A stretch of 64,000 bases of DNA, taken from contig NZ_CP016793.1 in assembly GCF_001701025.1 (NCBI RefSeq), forward strand, positions 186,001 through 250,000. Direction: 5' to 3'. Origin of the DNA: Lentzea guizhouensis. Its GTDB lineage: Bacteria > Actinomycetota > Actinomycetes > Mycobacteriales > Pseudonocardiaceae. Under the pieces are notes generated by a model. It saw only the letters and a program-made list of their open reading frames with translations, had not been told where the DNA came from and ran no database searches. Numbering within the stretch: the stretch's first letter is position 1; every line of letters begins with the position of its first letter. Shown here in pieces: positions 1 to 8,027 of this stretch. The position numbers and the translations under genes are program-made.

Positions 1-1
1 C

Positions 2-253
2 GCCTGGGAACACGCCGACGCGACGATCGCGGCACTCGCGGTCGACGCGCCCGGCCACGTGCCGTGGTGGCCGCGCCCGGACGTGAAGCTGTTCAACGTC
101 CTGGTGCACGTGCTCACCGAGACCAACCGGCACGCCGGGCACGCCGACGTCCTGCGCGAGCAGCTCGACGGCACGGTGGAGGCCACGGGCAAGGACGCGG
201 CGTTCTGGGAGCAGCGCCGGGCTGAGATCGAACGCGCTGCGCTCAAGGCGTGA
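2..253 (+). CDS. DinB/DUF664-like protein, C-terminal part (5' end outside window)
   Basis: The frame is open from the first bases of the window and ends at TGA 251-253, so only about 83 C-terminal residues are visible. The segment with HVLTETNRHAGHADVLREQLDG matches in style the last helix of the DinB/DUF664 four-helix bundle, where a histidine-containing NRHAGH motif supplies metal ligands. Members are putative thiol-dependent (mycothiol or bacillithiol) metalloenzymes. Nothing can be said of its start or operon. Confidence 0.7.
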   Translation, partial: AWEHADATIAALAVDAPGHVPWWPRPDVKLFNVLVHVLTETNRHAGHADVLREQLDGTVEATGKDAAFWEQRRAEIERAALKA

Positions 254-341
254 CGGTTCGTGCCGGTATGGGCGAACGGGCACGGGCCATAGGTCACAAA
301 AGCTGCTGATCAGACTCAACATCCGGCCGCTGGAATGCATC

Positions 342-1730
342 ATGACCAGTATGGGTGAACGGGTGCGTGCTGAGGCCGCTGCAGCGCTGGGCAGGTGGGT
401 CGAGCCCGGAGAGGTCTACGCGCGGGGCCGCGCGCTGAGGTCCTCGGTGGACTTCAAGTCCCACCGCGCGGCTTCGCCGGCCCACGACCGGCCGTCGGTC
501 GAGCAGTTCATGCACGCCAGCAACGACGGCCGGCTCGAGCACCTCATCCCGTTGCGGGTCGGGCGGATGCTGGCCAACCCGTTCGCGTTCTACCGCGGCG
601 CCGCCGGCCTGCAGGCGGGCGACCTGGCCACCGGTGTGTCGACCGGCCTGCACGCCCAGTTGTGCGGTGACGCGCACGCGGCGAACTTCGGCCTCTACGG
701 CACGCCCGAGGGCCAGATCGTCATGGACATCAACGACTTCGACGAGACGCTGCCGGGGCCGTGGGAGTGGGACCTCAAGCGGCTCGTGGCCTCGCTGGTG
801 CTGGCCGGGCGCACGGGTGGCGTGTCGGACAAGGGCTGCCGGGACGCCGCCGAGGACGCCGTGAGCGCCTACCGCGCCGTGATCACGCAGCTCGCCGAGA
901 TCCCGTTCATGGACTCGTGGACCGCGCTGGGCGACGAGTCCACGTTGTCGAAGGTCAAGGCCGACGACCTGCTCAACGACTTCTCCAAGGCGGCGGAGAA
1001 GTCCCGCAAGAACACCAGCGCCCGGTTCGCCGCGAAGTGGACCACGCACGACGGCGAGAAGTGGCGGTTCATCACGAACCCGCCGACGTTCACCGACGTC
1101 ACCCCGGAGACCGAGGAGGCGGTGGTCGCCGCGCTGCCGTCCTACGTGGACAGCCTGCGCGAGTCCCGCACCAACCTGATCATGCGCTACGGCGTGTCGG
1201 ACGTGGCGTTCCGCGTCGTCGGCACCGGCAGCGTGGGCCTGCGCAACTACCTGGTGCTGCTGCACGGCAACGGCGACGAGGCACTCGTGCTGCAGTGCAA
1301 GGAGGCCAGGCCGTCGGCGCTGCAGCCGTTCCTGGACGTCGAGCCCGCCAAGCACGAGGGCAAGCGGATCGTGCACGGCGCACGGCTGGTGCAGGCCGAG
1401 ACGGACATCCTGCTGGGCTGGACCACGATCGAGGGCCGGCCGTACATCGTGCGGCAGTTCCGCAACCGCAAGGGCGAGATCAACCCGACCACGCTCAAGC
1501 GCGACGACCTCGACGACTACGGCCGGTTCGCCGGTGCGCTGCTCGCCCGCGCGCACACCCGTTCACTCGACCCGCGGCTGCTCGCGGGCTACTTCCAGAA
1601 CGGCTGCGGCGAGGACCTCGACGAGGCCTTCGCCAAGTACGCGTTCGACTACGCAGACCAGACCGAGGCCGACCACGCCGAGCTCGCCACGCTGGTCAAG
1701 AACGGGAAGCTCCCCGCACACGTCGAATGA
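342..1730 (+). CDS. DUF2252 domain-containing protein
   Basis: A 462-residue soluble protein covering a full DUF2252 domain. The motif CGDAHAANFG at 108-117 and DINDFDE at 129-135 resemble the catalytic and metal-binding loops of aminoglycoside-phosphotransferase/kinase-like folds, so an ATP-dependent phosphotransfer role is possible, but no substrate is known for the family. The start used is ATG 342; ATG 351 is an in-frame alternative and neither has a strong ribosome site. The 3' end overlaps the convergent ceramidase-like gene by 35 nt. Confidence 0.85.
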   Translation: MTSMGERVRAEAAAALGRWVEPGEVYARGRALRSSVDFKSHRAASPAHDRPSVEQFMHASNDGRLEHLIPLRVGRMLANPFAFYRGAAGLQAGDLATGVSTGLHAQLCGDAHAANFGLYGTPEGQIVMDINDFDETLPGPWEWDLKRLVASLVLAGRTGGVSDKGCRDAAEDAVSAYRAVITQLAEIPFMDSWTALGDESTLSKVKADDLLNDFSKAAEKSRKNTSARFAAKWTTHDGEKWRFITNPPTFTDVTPETEEAVVAALPSYVDSLRESRTNLIMRYGVSDVAFRVVGTGSVGLRNYLVLLHGNGDEALVLQCKEARPSALQPFLDVEPAKHEGKRIVHGARLVQAETDILLGWTTIEGRPYIVRQFRNRKGEINPTTLKRDDLDDYGRFAGALLARAHTRSLDPRLLAGYFQNGCGEDLDEAFAKYAFDYADQTEADHAELATLVKNGKLPAHVE

Positions 1731-2304
1731 TCGCCTCGGACACCAGCCACAGCGTGACGGCGTTGAGGACGTGCCACAGGAAGTGCGTGCCGATCGGGAT
1801 GCTGCCGCACCACGGCTCGTCGAGAGTGCGCAGCGTCAGTGAGACCGCGAACACACCGGCTGCTCCGGCGAACCACCGCCAGTCGCGGCCGGACAGCGGC
1901 GCGAGCACCAGCAGGGCCAGCAGCGCCGGCAGGTAGATGCCGGGCCCGACCCGCACGAGCAGCCCCACGACCACCGCGAACACGACGAACACCGGTGCCG
2001 CGAGCCACGCCACCGACCAGCGGACCCGCCGGTAGTGGTGCGCGAACACGACGACGTAGTAGAGGACGAAGACGGCGATGAACGCGCTGTCCAGGGCCCC
2101 GGTCAGCTGCGTCGCGAAGGTGTGGAAGCTCAGGCTCGCGAGCCCGACCAGCGCGAGCAGGACCGGCAACGCGCGCAGGCTCGGCGGGGCCGGCCTGCGC
2201 AGCAGCAGGAGCGCGGCGACCAGGAAGGCGAGGTTCGTGACCGCGTTCAGCGGCTCGGCCCACAGACCGGGGCCGAGGCGTTCGCAGTAGGCGTCGACCG
2301 ACAC
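1696..2304 (-). CDS. Ceramidase-family (CREST) integral membrane protein
   Basis: About 202 residues with six to seven hydrophobic helices. The N-terminus (DAYCERLGPGLWAEPLNA) and the motifs SLSFHTFAT (His61), Asp72 and GTHFLWHVLN (His174, His178) match the alkaline ceramidase/CREST family, whose His/Asp residues bind a zinc ion within the membrane. The substrate in bacteria is unknown; amide hydrolysis of a membrane lipid is an inference. The GTG at 2304 was chosen because it begins the conserved motif; longer versions would run into the divergent GNAT gene. Confidence 0.75.
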   Translation of the reverse strand: MSVDAYCERLGPGLWAEPLNAVTNLAFLVAALLLLRRPAPPSLRALPVLLALVGLASLSFHTFATQLTGALDSAFIAVFVLYYVVVFAHHYRRVRWSVAWLAAPVFVVFAVVVGLLVRVGPGIYLPALLALLVLAPLSGRDWRWFAGAAGVFAVSLTLRTLDEPWCGSIPIGTHFLWHVLNAVTLWLVSEAIIRRVRGASRS

Positions 2305-2357
2305 GCCAGCGGTTGTACCGCACCGAGATGAACAGCGGGATTGCTTAGCCTGACCAC

Positions 2358-2765
2358 ATGAAGATCCGCCGCGCCGCCTCGCCCGACGACGTGTTCGCCG
2401 CCGCGCACCTGTTCGACGCGCCGCCGCGGCCGGACGCGACGTCGAGGTTCCTCGCGCAGGATCACCACCACCTGCTGATCGCCTACGTCGGCGAGCAACC
2501 CGCCGGGTTCGTGTCCGGTGTGGAGACCACCCACCCGGACAAGGGCACCGAGATGTTCCTCTACGAGCTCGGCGTGGACGACGCGTTCCTGCGGCGCGGC
2601 ATCGGCACCGCACTCGTCGAGGCCCTGAAGACGCTTGCCGCGGAACGGGGGTGCTACGCGATGTGGACCGGCGCCGCCGCGGGGGACGAGGCGGCGCAGG
2701 GCACCTACCGCAAGGCGGGCGGGTCGGTGGACGACGGCGCCTTCGTGAGCTGGGAGCTGGCTTAG
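2358..2765 (+). CDS. GNAT N-acetyltransferase, AAC(3)-I-like
   Basis: A 135-residue single GNAT domain. The acetyl-CoA loop is in LRRGIGTALVEAL, and the block FLYELGVDDAFLRRGIG followed by TYRKAGGS and a C-terminal DDGAFVSWEL resembles aminoglycoside 3-N-acetyltransferase type I relatives. The substrate cannot be read from sequence, so resistance is not claimed. A TAGCCT -10-like hexamer (2346-2351) ends 6 nt before the ATG, suggesting a leaderless transcript. It diverges from the ceramidase-like gene with a 53-bp gap. Confidence 0.75.
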   Translation: MKIRRAASPDDVFAAAHLFDAPPRPDATSRFLAQDHHHLLIAYVGEQPAGFVSGVETTHPDKGTEMFLYELGVDDAFLRRGIGTALVEALKTLAAERGCYAMWTGAAAGDEAAQGTYRKAGGSVDDGAFVSWELA

Positions 2766-2777
2766 CCTCCCGGAGTC

Positions 2778-2890
2778 CCTAGTGCGGTGACCACAATCTT
2801 CACCGTGTTTCCCGACGCTCAGCAGGGCACCTCGTGGGACCGGCCCCACGCCCCCATACGTCCCTTGGGTTCTAGTGGTCGTTGCAACAC
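2778..2890. repeat. Left arm of ~113-bp imperfect inverted repeat around the IS30 element
   Basis: This stretch is the imperfect reverse complement of 4136-4249. Shared blocks from the outside inward are CCTAGTGCGGTGACCAC, GTTTCCCG, the palindrome GTGGGACCGGCCCCAC (2834-2849), CATAC, and GGTCGTTGCAACAC. One 1-nt indel is needed to align the arms. The innermost 21 bp (2870-2890) serve as the terminal repeat of the insertion sequence. Confidence 0.85.
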
Positions 2891-4156
2891 CTCGGTTGAG
2901 GGGTTGCGGTGGATTTCGAGGTTCGGGATCAGTCGGTCGTGCAGATCGGTCGTCGTCTGACGCGTGAGCGTGAGGCTTTCCTCATGCTCGTGGGTCAGGG
3001 CGTGAGCAGCCGGGAAGCGTGCAGGATCGTCGGGGTGAACGTGCGGACCGGTAAACGCTGGCGTAACGGCAGCAACCCGACGGCGGGCAGGAAAGGGACG
3101 CCGCCGATCACGTCGGCGGCGTCGTCCGTTGTGCGGGGCCGGTTTCTCAACGAGGACGAACGCATCGTCATCGCTGACCGGCGTCGTGCGGGCGCCACGT
3201 TGCAGCAGATCGCCGTCGAACTTGGCCGTGACCGCTCGACGATCAGCCGGGAGCTGCGGCGCAACGCCCATCCGGTGTCCGGGGACTACCGGCCACACGC
3301 CGCCCAGGCCCGTGCCCGAGCACGCCGGCCCCGCCCGAAGATCGGCAAGATCGCCGCGAACCCCTCGCTGCGCCGAGCCGTCCAGGACGGTCTGAACCTG
3401 CGCTGGAGCCCGCAACAGATCGTGGCACGCTTGCGCCGGGACTTCCCCGACCGGCCGGAGCTGCACGTGGTCCACGAGACGATCTACCAGGCCCTCTACG
3501 TCCAAGGACGCGGTGAGCTGCGCCGCGAGCTCGCCTCGGCGTTGCGCACCGGCCGGGCGCTGCGCCGCCCGCGCCGCCACGCCGGGCAGCGCACCCCGCG
3601 CATGGCCACGCCGATGGTCATGATCAGCGAACGCCCGGCCGAGGCCGACGACCGCGCGATCCCAGGCCACTGGGAAGGCGACCTGATCATCGGCAAGGAC
3701 AAGAAGTCCGCCATCGCCACCCTGGTCGAACGCACCACCCGCTACGTCATGCTCGTGCACCTGCCCGACGGCCGCACCGCCGACGTCGTCCGCGACGCGC
3801 CCATCGACACCGTCCAGACCCTGCCCGCCCACCTCTGGCGGTCACTGACCTGGGACCAGGGCACCGAGATGTCAGGCCACGCGACGTTCACCGCCGCCAC
3901 GGACATCCCCGTCTACTTCTGCGACCCGCACAGCCCATGGCAGCGCGGCAGCAACGAGAACACCAACGGCCTGCTGCGCCAATACTTCCCCAAAGGCACC
4001 GACCTGTCCGTCCACAGCCGCGAACACCTCGACGCCGTCGCGGTCCAGCTCAACGGCCGCCCACGCGAAACACTCGGCTGGGACACCCCAGCCGAACGCC
4101 TCACTACACTCCTGACCAACACCAGTTGATCACCTGTGTTGCAACGACCCCTGGAA
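2870..4156 (+). mobile_element. IS30-family insertion sequence
   Basis: About 1.29 kb with one transposase gene between terminal inverted repeats at 2870-2890 and 4136-4156 (TTCtAGtGGTCGTTGCAACAC against TTCcAGgGGTCGTTGCAACAC read from the right end, two mismatches). The true outer boundary is ambiguous because inverted similarity continues outward for about 92 bp on both sides. The element separates two convergent genes, the GNAT and the ABC-F. No clear 2-3 bp target duplication could be fixed because of the longer arms. Confidence 0.8.
2909..4129 (+). CDS. IS30-family transposase
   Basis: A 406-residue transposase. An N-terminal helix-turn-helix (about 18-55) and a second HTH_38-type domain (about 77-118, with LQQIAVELGRDRSTISREL) bind DNA. 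The integrase-fold catalytic triad is visible as Asp258 (GHWEGDLIIG), Asp316 (TWDQGTEM) and Glu350 (SPWQRGSNENTNGLLRQYFP). All catalytic residues are present and the frame is intact, so the enzyme may be active. The GTG start lies 18 bp inside the left terminal repeat. Confidence 0.95.
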   Translation: MDFEVRDQSVVQIGRRLTREREAFLMLVGQGVSSREACRIVGVNVRTGKRWRNGSNPTAGRKGTPPITSAASSVVRGRFLNEDERIVIADRRRAGATLQQIAVELGRDRSTISRELRRNAHPVSGDYRPHAAQARARARRPRPKIGKIAANPSLRRAVQDGLNLRWSPQQIVARLRRDFPDRPELHVVHETIYQALYVQGRGELRRELASALRTGRALRRPRRHAGQRTPRMATPMVMISERPAEADDRAIPGHWEGDLIIGKDKKSAIATLVERTTRYVMLVHLPDGRTADVVRDAPIDTVQTLPAHLWRSLTWDQGTEMSGHATFTAATDIPVYFCDPHSPWQRGSNENTNGLLRQYFPKGTDLSVHSREHLDAVAVQLNGRPRETLGWDTPAERLTTLLTNTS

Positions 4157-4249
4157 TCCACCTCCAGTATGAGGACGTGGGGCCGGCCCCACGATGCACC
4201 CGTCTGACCGCCGGGAAACGCGGCAAAGGTTCGTGGTCACCGCACTAGG
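4136..4249. repeat. Right arm of the long inverted repeat around the IS30 element
   Basis: Inverted partner of 2778-2890. It contains a perfect 16-bp palindrome GTGGGGCCGGCCCCAC at 4177-4192, placed 20 bp outside the right terminal repeat, exactly matching the 20-bp distance on the left side. The arm ends within the stop codon region of the ABC-F gene (TAG on the minus strand, 4245-4247). Confidence 0.85.
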
Positions 4250-5840
4250 TCCAGACCGGCTCGTCCACTTCGGACACCCGGCCGTCCGCGCGGAAGTGCA
4301 GGAACCGGTCGAACGACTTCGCGAACCACCGGTCGTGCGTGACCGCGACGACCGTGCCCTCGAAGTCGTTGAGGGCGTTCTGCAGCGCCTCGGCGGACGC
4401 GAGGTCGAGGTTGTCGGTCGGCTCGTCGAGCAGCAGCAGCGTGGCGCCGGACAGCTCCAGCAGCAGGACCTGGAACCGCGCCTGCTGACCGCCGGAGAGG
4501 TTCTCGAACCGCTGGTCACCGGCCTTGTCGAGGCCGTAGCGCTTGAGCACCGACATCGCGGCACCCCGGTCCTTGCCGCGGCGCTGGTCGTCGCCGTGCC
4601 AGAGGATGTCGACGAGCGTGCGGCCGACCCACTCCGGGTGCTCGTGCGTCTGCGCGAACAGACCGGGCACAACGCGCGCGCCGAGCTTCCACGCGCCCGT
4701 TGTCCGTACGTCGTCGCCGCCGAGCAGGCGCAGGAAGTGGCTCTTGCCGGAGCCGTTCGAGCCGAGCACCGCGACCCGGTCGCCGAAGAAGATCTCCTGC
4801 GAGAACGGCTTCATCAGCCCGGTGAGCTCCAGCTGTTCGCAGGTGATCGCGCGAACGCCGGTGCGGCCGCCCTTGAGCCGCGGGTGAACCTTTTCGTCCT
4901 GCGGGATCTCGGGCGGCGGGCCCGCTTCCTCGAACCGTTGCAGCCGTGCGGCCATTACGCGGTACTTCGGTGCCATCGACTCGTAGTACTTCGCCTGCTG
5001 CTGCAGGGTGCGCACGAGCTCCTTGAGGCGTTCGTGCTCCTCGTTCCAGCGGCGATGCTCTTCGAGCAGCTTCTCGATGCGTTTCGCGCGGGCGTCGTGC
5101 CAGGTGCCGAACGAACCGGCGTGCGTCCACGCCGAGTGCGCCTCGACCGTGACGACGTGCGTGGCGGCGTTCGCGAGCAGCTCGCGGTCGTGGCTCACGA
5201 CCAGCACGGCCTTGTCGGTGGCGCGCAGCCGGTCCTCCAGCCAGCGCTTGCCGGGCACGTCGAGGTAGTTGTCCGGCTCGTCGAGCAGGAGGACCTGTTC
5301 GTGACCGCGCAGCAACGTCTCCAGCACCAGGCGCTTCTGCTCACCGCCGGACAGCGTGCGGACCTCACGGAACCGTGCGCGGTCATAGGGGATGCCGAGC
5401 GCGGCGACCGTGACGGTGTCCCAGAGGACCTCGATGTCGTAGCCGCCGGACTCGCCGTAGTTGGTGAGCGCGGTCGCGTACCGCATCTGGGCGGCTTCGT
5501 CGTCGGTGTCCATCAACGCGAGCTCGGCGTCGTCGAGCTCCTTCGCGGCCTTCTGCAGCGGCCGCGGGGCGACGGCCAGCAGCAGGTCCCTGACCAGGGT
5601 GCCGTCGCGCACCGAGCCGATGAACTGCGGCATCACCGCGAGCCCGCCCTGCACGTGCACGCTGCCCTGCTTCGGCGTCAGCTCACCGGACAGGATGCGT
5701 TGCAGCGTCGTCTTGCCGACCCCGTTCGCCCCCACCAGCGCGACCACGGTCCCGCCGCTCACCTTGAACGAGACGTCGCGGAACAGCTCCCTGCCGTCGG
5801 GGAGTGCGTACGCCAGCCCGTTCGCTTCCAGATAGCCCAC
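4245..5840 (-). CDS. ABC-F family ATP-binding protein
   Basis: A 531-residue soluble protein with two ABC domains and no membrane segments, as in the ABC-F translation factors and ribosome-protection proteins. Domain 1: Walker A GANGVGKTT (37-45), signature LSGGEQKRL, Walker B VLLLDEPDNYLD. Domain 2: Walker A GSNGSGKSH, signature LSGGQQARF, Walker B LLLLDEPTDNLDL. The linker (about 250-310) is charged, as in the ribosome-inserting linker. GTG 5840 begins the conserved GYLEANGLAYALPDG; the frame stays open upstream but without family-like sequence. Whether it acts in housekeeping or antibiotic protection is undecided. Confidence 0.9.
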   Translation of the reverse strand: MGYLEANGLAYALPDGRELFRDVSFKVSGGTVVALVGANGVGKTTLQRILSGELTPKQGSVHVQGGLAVMPQFIGSVRDGTLVRDLLLAVAPRPLQKAAKELDDAELALMDTDDEAAQMRYATALTNYGESGGYDIEVLWDTVTVAALGIPYDRARFREVRTLSGGEQKRLVLETLLRGHEQVLLLDEPDNYLDVPGKRWLEDRLRATDKAVLVVSHDRELLANAATHVVTVEAHSAWTHAGSFGTWHDARAKRIEKLLEEHRRWNEEHERLKELVRTLQQQAKYYESMAPKYRVMAARLQRFEEAGPPPEIPQDEKVHPRLKGGRTGVRAITCEQLELTGLMKPFSQEIFFGDRVAVLGSNGSGKSHFLRLLGGDDVRTTGAWKLGARVVPGLFAQTHEHPEWVGRTLVDILWHGDDQRRGKDRGAAMSVLKRYGLDKAGDQRFENLSGGQQARFQVLLLELSGATLLLLDEPTDNLDLASAEALQNALNDFEGTVVAVTHDRWFAKSFDRFLHFRADGRVSEVDEPVWT

Positions 5841-5903
5841 GTCCGAGATGGTCGGTGCAGGCAGGCGAGCAACGCCACCGAGTTTTCCGCTGCGAGAGGC
5901 TCT

Positions 5904-5924
5904 AACTGATATATCGGATATCAG
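5904..5924 (+). repeat. 14-bp repeat motif copy 1 (AACTGATATATCGG)
   Basis: The copy reads AACTGATATATCGG and continues to ATATCAG, making an inverted repeat CTGATAT-(atcgg)-ATATCAG. It overlaps the TGA stop of the DUF3040 gene and lies about 64 bp before the ABC-F start. It is AT-rich in a roughly 70% GC region. Confidence 0.75.
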
Positions 5925-6172
5925 CGAATGCGTATCGGATGCCGCTGCCACACGAGCACGCCGGCGGTCACCAGCAGGCACTGGAACGCCGGTCCGAACG
6001 CGGAGATCGTCAGGCACAGCACGGTCAACCCGCCGAACACGGTGAGCAGCAACCAGAACAGCCACGGCCGTGCGGACCGCGAGCTCGTCATGGCCCGTGC
6101 CAGGCCGGGTTCTTCGGTGCGGAGCCGCTGCTCGATCTCGTCGAGGGAGCGGCGTTCGGCTTCGCTCAGCAT
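5921..6172 (-). CDS. DUF3040 membrane protein
   Basis: An 83-residue protein. The N-terminal part (LSEAERRSLDEIEQRLRTEEPGLA) is the DUF3040 signature of Actinobacteria, followed by two closely spaced hydrophobic segments. A GGAGG sits 7 nt before the ATG. The family has no established function. It lies upstream of ABC-F on the same strand with an 80-bp gap holding repeat motif copy 1. Confidence 0.8.
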   Translation of the reverse strand: MLSEAERRSLDEIEQRLRTEEPGLARAMTSSRSARPWLFWLLLTVFGGLTVLCLTISAFGPAFQCLLVTAGVLVWQRHPIRIR

Positions 6173-6271
6173 CAGGGCCTCCGGGAGAGACGTCGGGACG
6201 TCATCATTCCCGCTCGTCCACCAGGGGATACTCGAAGGACACCGGACTCAAACTCGCCGAACGGGCGAGTT

Positions 6272-7258
6272 TCACCGGCTCAGGGCCACCAGCCGGGACA
6301 CCGCCCGCAGGTACTTCTTGCGGTAGCCGCCGCGCAGCATCTCCTCGGTGAAGAGCTCCGACAGCGGCTGCCCGGACACCGCCACTGCTATGTCGCGGTC
6401 GTAGAGCCGGTCCCCCAGTGCCACCAGCCGCAACGCGACGGACTGGTCGGGCGCCGCGGTGACGCCGCGCAGGTGCACGGTGCTGACGCCGTCGACGAGC
6501 CGCCCGTACTTCGACGGGTGGATGCGGGCGAGGGCTTTCAGCAGGTCGTCGAAGTCGTCGAGGGTCGAGCCGGGCGTCTGCTCGGCGCGTGCGACCAGTT
6601 CGTCGTCGGTCATCGGCGGCGGTGCGTCGGGCAGGCCGCGGTGGCGGTAGTCGGGACCGTCGACGCGCACGACGTCGAACTTCGCGGACATCGACTGGAT
6701 CTCGCGCAGGAAGTCGGCGGCGGCGAACCGACCCTCGCCGAGCTTGTCCGGCAGGGTGTTGGAGGTGGCGGCGACGTGCACGCCCTGCGCGACGAGCTCC
6801 TTGATCAGCCGGGTGACGAGCATGGTGTCGCCGGGGTCGTCGAGCTCGAACTCGTCGATGGCGAGCAGCCGGTGCCCGCTCAGCCGCTTGACCGCCTCCG
6901 GGAACGTCAGCACGCCGACGAGGTTGGTGAGCTCGACGAACGTGCCGTACGCCTTGGGGCCGGGCACCGCGTGCCACAGCGAGGCGAGCAGGTGGGTCTT
7001 GCCGACGCCGAAGCCGCCGTCGAGGTAGAGGCCGAGCTTGCCCTCGTCCTCGGACCTGCCGAAGAGCGACCACTTCTTGCGGCGCGCGCTCACCCGCGCG
7101 GCGAACTCCTGGCCGGCCTTCACCGCGGCGGCCTGGCTGGGCTCGTCCGGGTTGGGGATGTAGCTGTCGAAGCTGACGGTGTCGAACCTGGGCGGAGGCA
7201 CCAGGCCCTCGACCAGTTCGTCGGCCCCGATCTGGGGATCCCGGTCGGACAGGCGCAT
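6272..7258 (-). CDS. zapE: ZapE/AFG1-like ATPase, cell division associated
   Basis: A 328-residue AFG1-type P-loop ATPase. Walker A is GGFGVGKTH (81-89) and Walker B LLAIDEFEL (131-139), followed by the arginine-containing TSNTLPDKLGEGRF segment. ZapE modulates Z-ring behaviour in Escherichia coli; in Actinobacteria the role is inferred. ATG 7258 was chosen: it opens the family N-terminus, and TAGGCT seven nt upstream suggests a leaderless transcript. It diverges from the reductase gene. Confidence 0.85.
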   Translation of the reverse strand: MRLSDRDPQIGADELVEGLVPPPRFDTVSFDSYIPNPDEPSQAAAVKAGQEFAARVSARRKKWSLFGRSEDEGKLGLYLDGGFGVGKTHLLASLWHAVPGPKAYGTFVELTNLVGVLTFPEAVKRLSGHRLLAIDEFELDDPGDTMLVTRLIKELVAQGVHVAATSNTLPDKLGEGRFAAADFLREIQSMSAKFDVVRVDGPDYRHRGLPDAPPPMTDDELVARAEQTPGSTLDDFDDLLKALARIHPSKYGRLVDGVSTVHLRGVTAAPDQSVALRLVALGDRLYDRDIAVAVSGQPLSELFTEEMLRGGYRKKYLRAVSRLVALSR

Positions 7259-7325
7259 GCCCCGCAGCCTAACGGCGTGGTGGGATGGCCCGGTGGAGAT
7301 GTTGTGGCCCTCACCGGGCGTTGAG

Positions 7326-8009
7326 ATGACCGACACAGAGCTGGAGGCGCTCTACGGCTACCCGGCGGACCGGACGTGGGTGACCGCGAACTTCGTGTCC
7401 AGCGTGGACGGTGCGGTGACGGTCGACGGGCGCTCGGCGGGGCTGGGGTCGCCCGCGGACAAGAAGATCTACCTGCTGGGCCGCGACCTCGCGGACGTCG
7501 TGCTGGTGGGCGCGGGCACGGTGCTGGCGGAGGGCTATCGGGGATCGCGGCCGGACGTGGCGCGCCGGGAACGGCTCGGTCTGGCCCCGGAGCTGCCGAT
7601 CGCCGTGGTGACGGCGCGGGGCACGGTGACGCCGGACCTGCCGCTGTTCACGGACACGGCCGTCCCGCCGATCGTGATCACGACGGCGCGTGCGGAGCTG
7701 CCGTCGTTGCCCGCTGAGGTCGTGGTCGCCGGTGAGGACGAGGTCGACCTCGGCGTGGCGGTGCGGGAGCTGGAGGCGCGCGGGCTGCGCAGGATCAACC
7801 TCGAAGGCGGGCCGAAGCTGTTCGGCACGATGGTCGCCGCCGGGCTGGTGGACGAGCTGAACCTCACGGTGTCGCCGGTGCTCGCGGTCGGCGACGCCGG
7901 GCGGATCGCGCACGGGCCGGCCGGGGCGCCCGCGGACCTGGAGCTGCGGTCGGTGCTGCGCGCGGACGACGTGCTGTTGCTGCGGTATCGGCGGCGGAAT
8001 CACAGCTGA
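7326..8009 (+). CDS. Pyrimidine reductase family protein (RibD C-terminal domain)
   Basis: A 227-residue RibD_C/dihydrofolate-reductase-like domain. Visible motifs are TANFVSSVDGAVT near the N-terminus, the NADPH-binding GAGTVLAEGY, and NLEGGPKLFGTMVAAGLVDEL. Such stand-alone proteins reduce a pyrimidine or pterin-like substrate with NADPH, but the absence of other riboflavin genes means riboflavin synthesis is not implied. GTG 7291 is an alternative start; ATG 7326 fits the usual length. Confidence 0.8.
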   Translation: MTDTELEALYGYPADRTWVTANFVSSVDGAVTVDGRSAGLGSPADKKIYLLGRDLADVVLVGAGTVLAEGYRGSRPDVARRERLGLAPELPIAVVTARGTVTPDLPLFTDTAVPPIVITTARAELPSLPAEVVVAGEDEVDLGVAVRELEARGLRRINLEGGPKLFGTMVAAGLVDELNLTVSPVLAVGDAGRIAHGPAGAPADLELRSVLRADDVLLLRYRRRNHS

Positions 8010-8027
8010 CGAGGCAGGATGTGCCGC

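Noticed and set aside
2358..2765. Naming the GNAT an aminoglycoside resistance gene
   Set aside because: Similarity to AAC(3)-I is general; substrate residues cannot be judged by eye.
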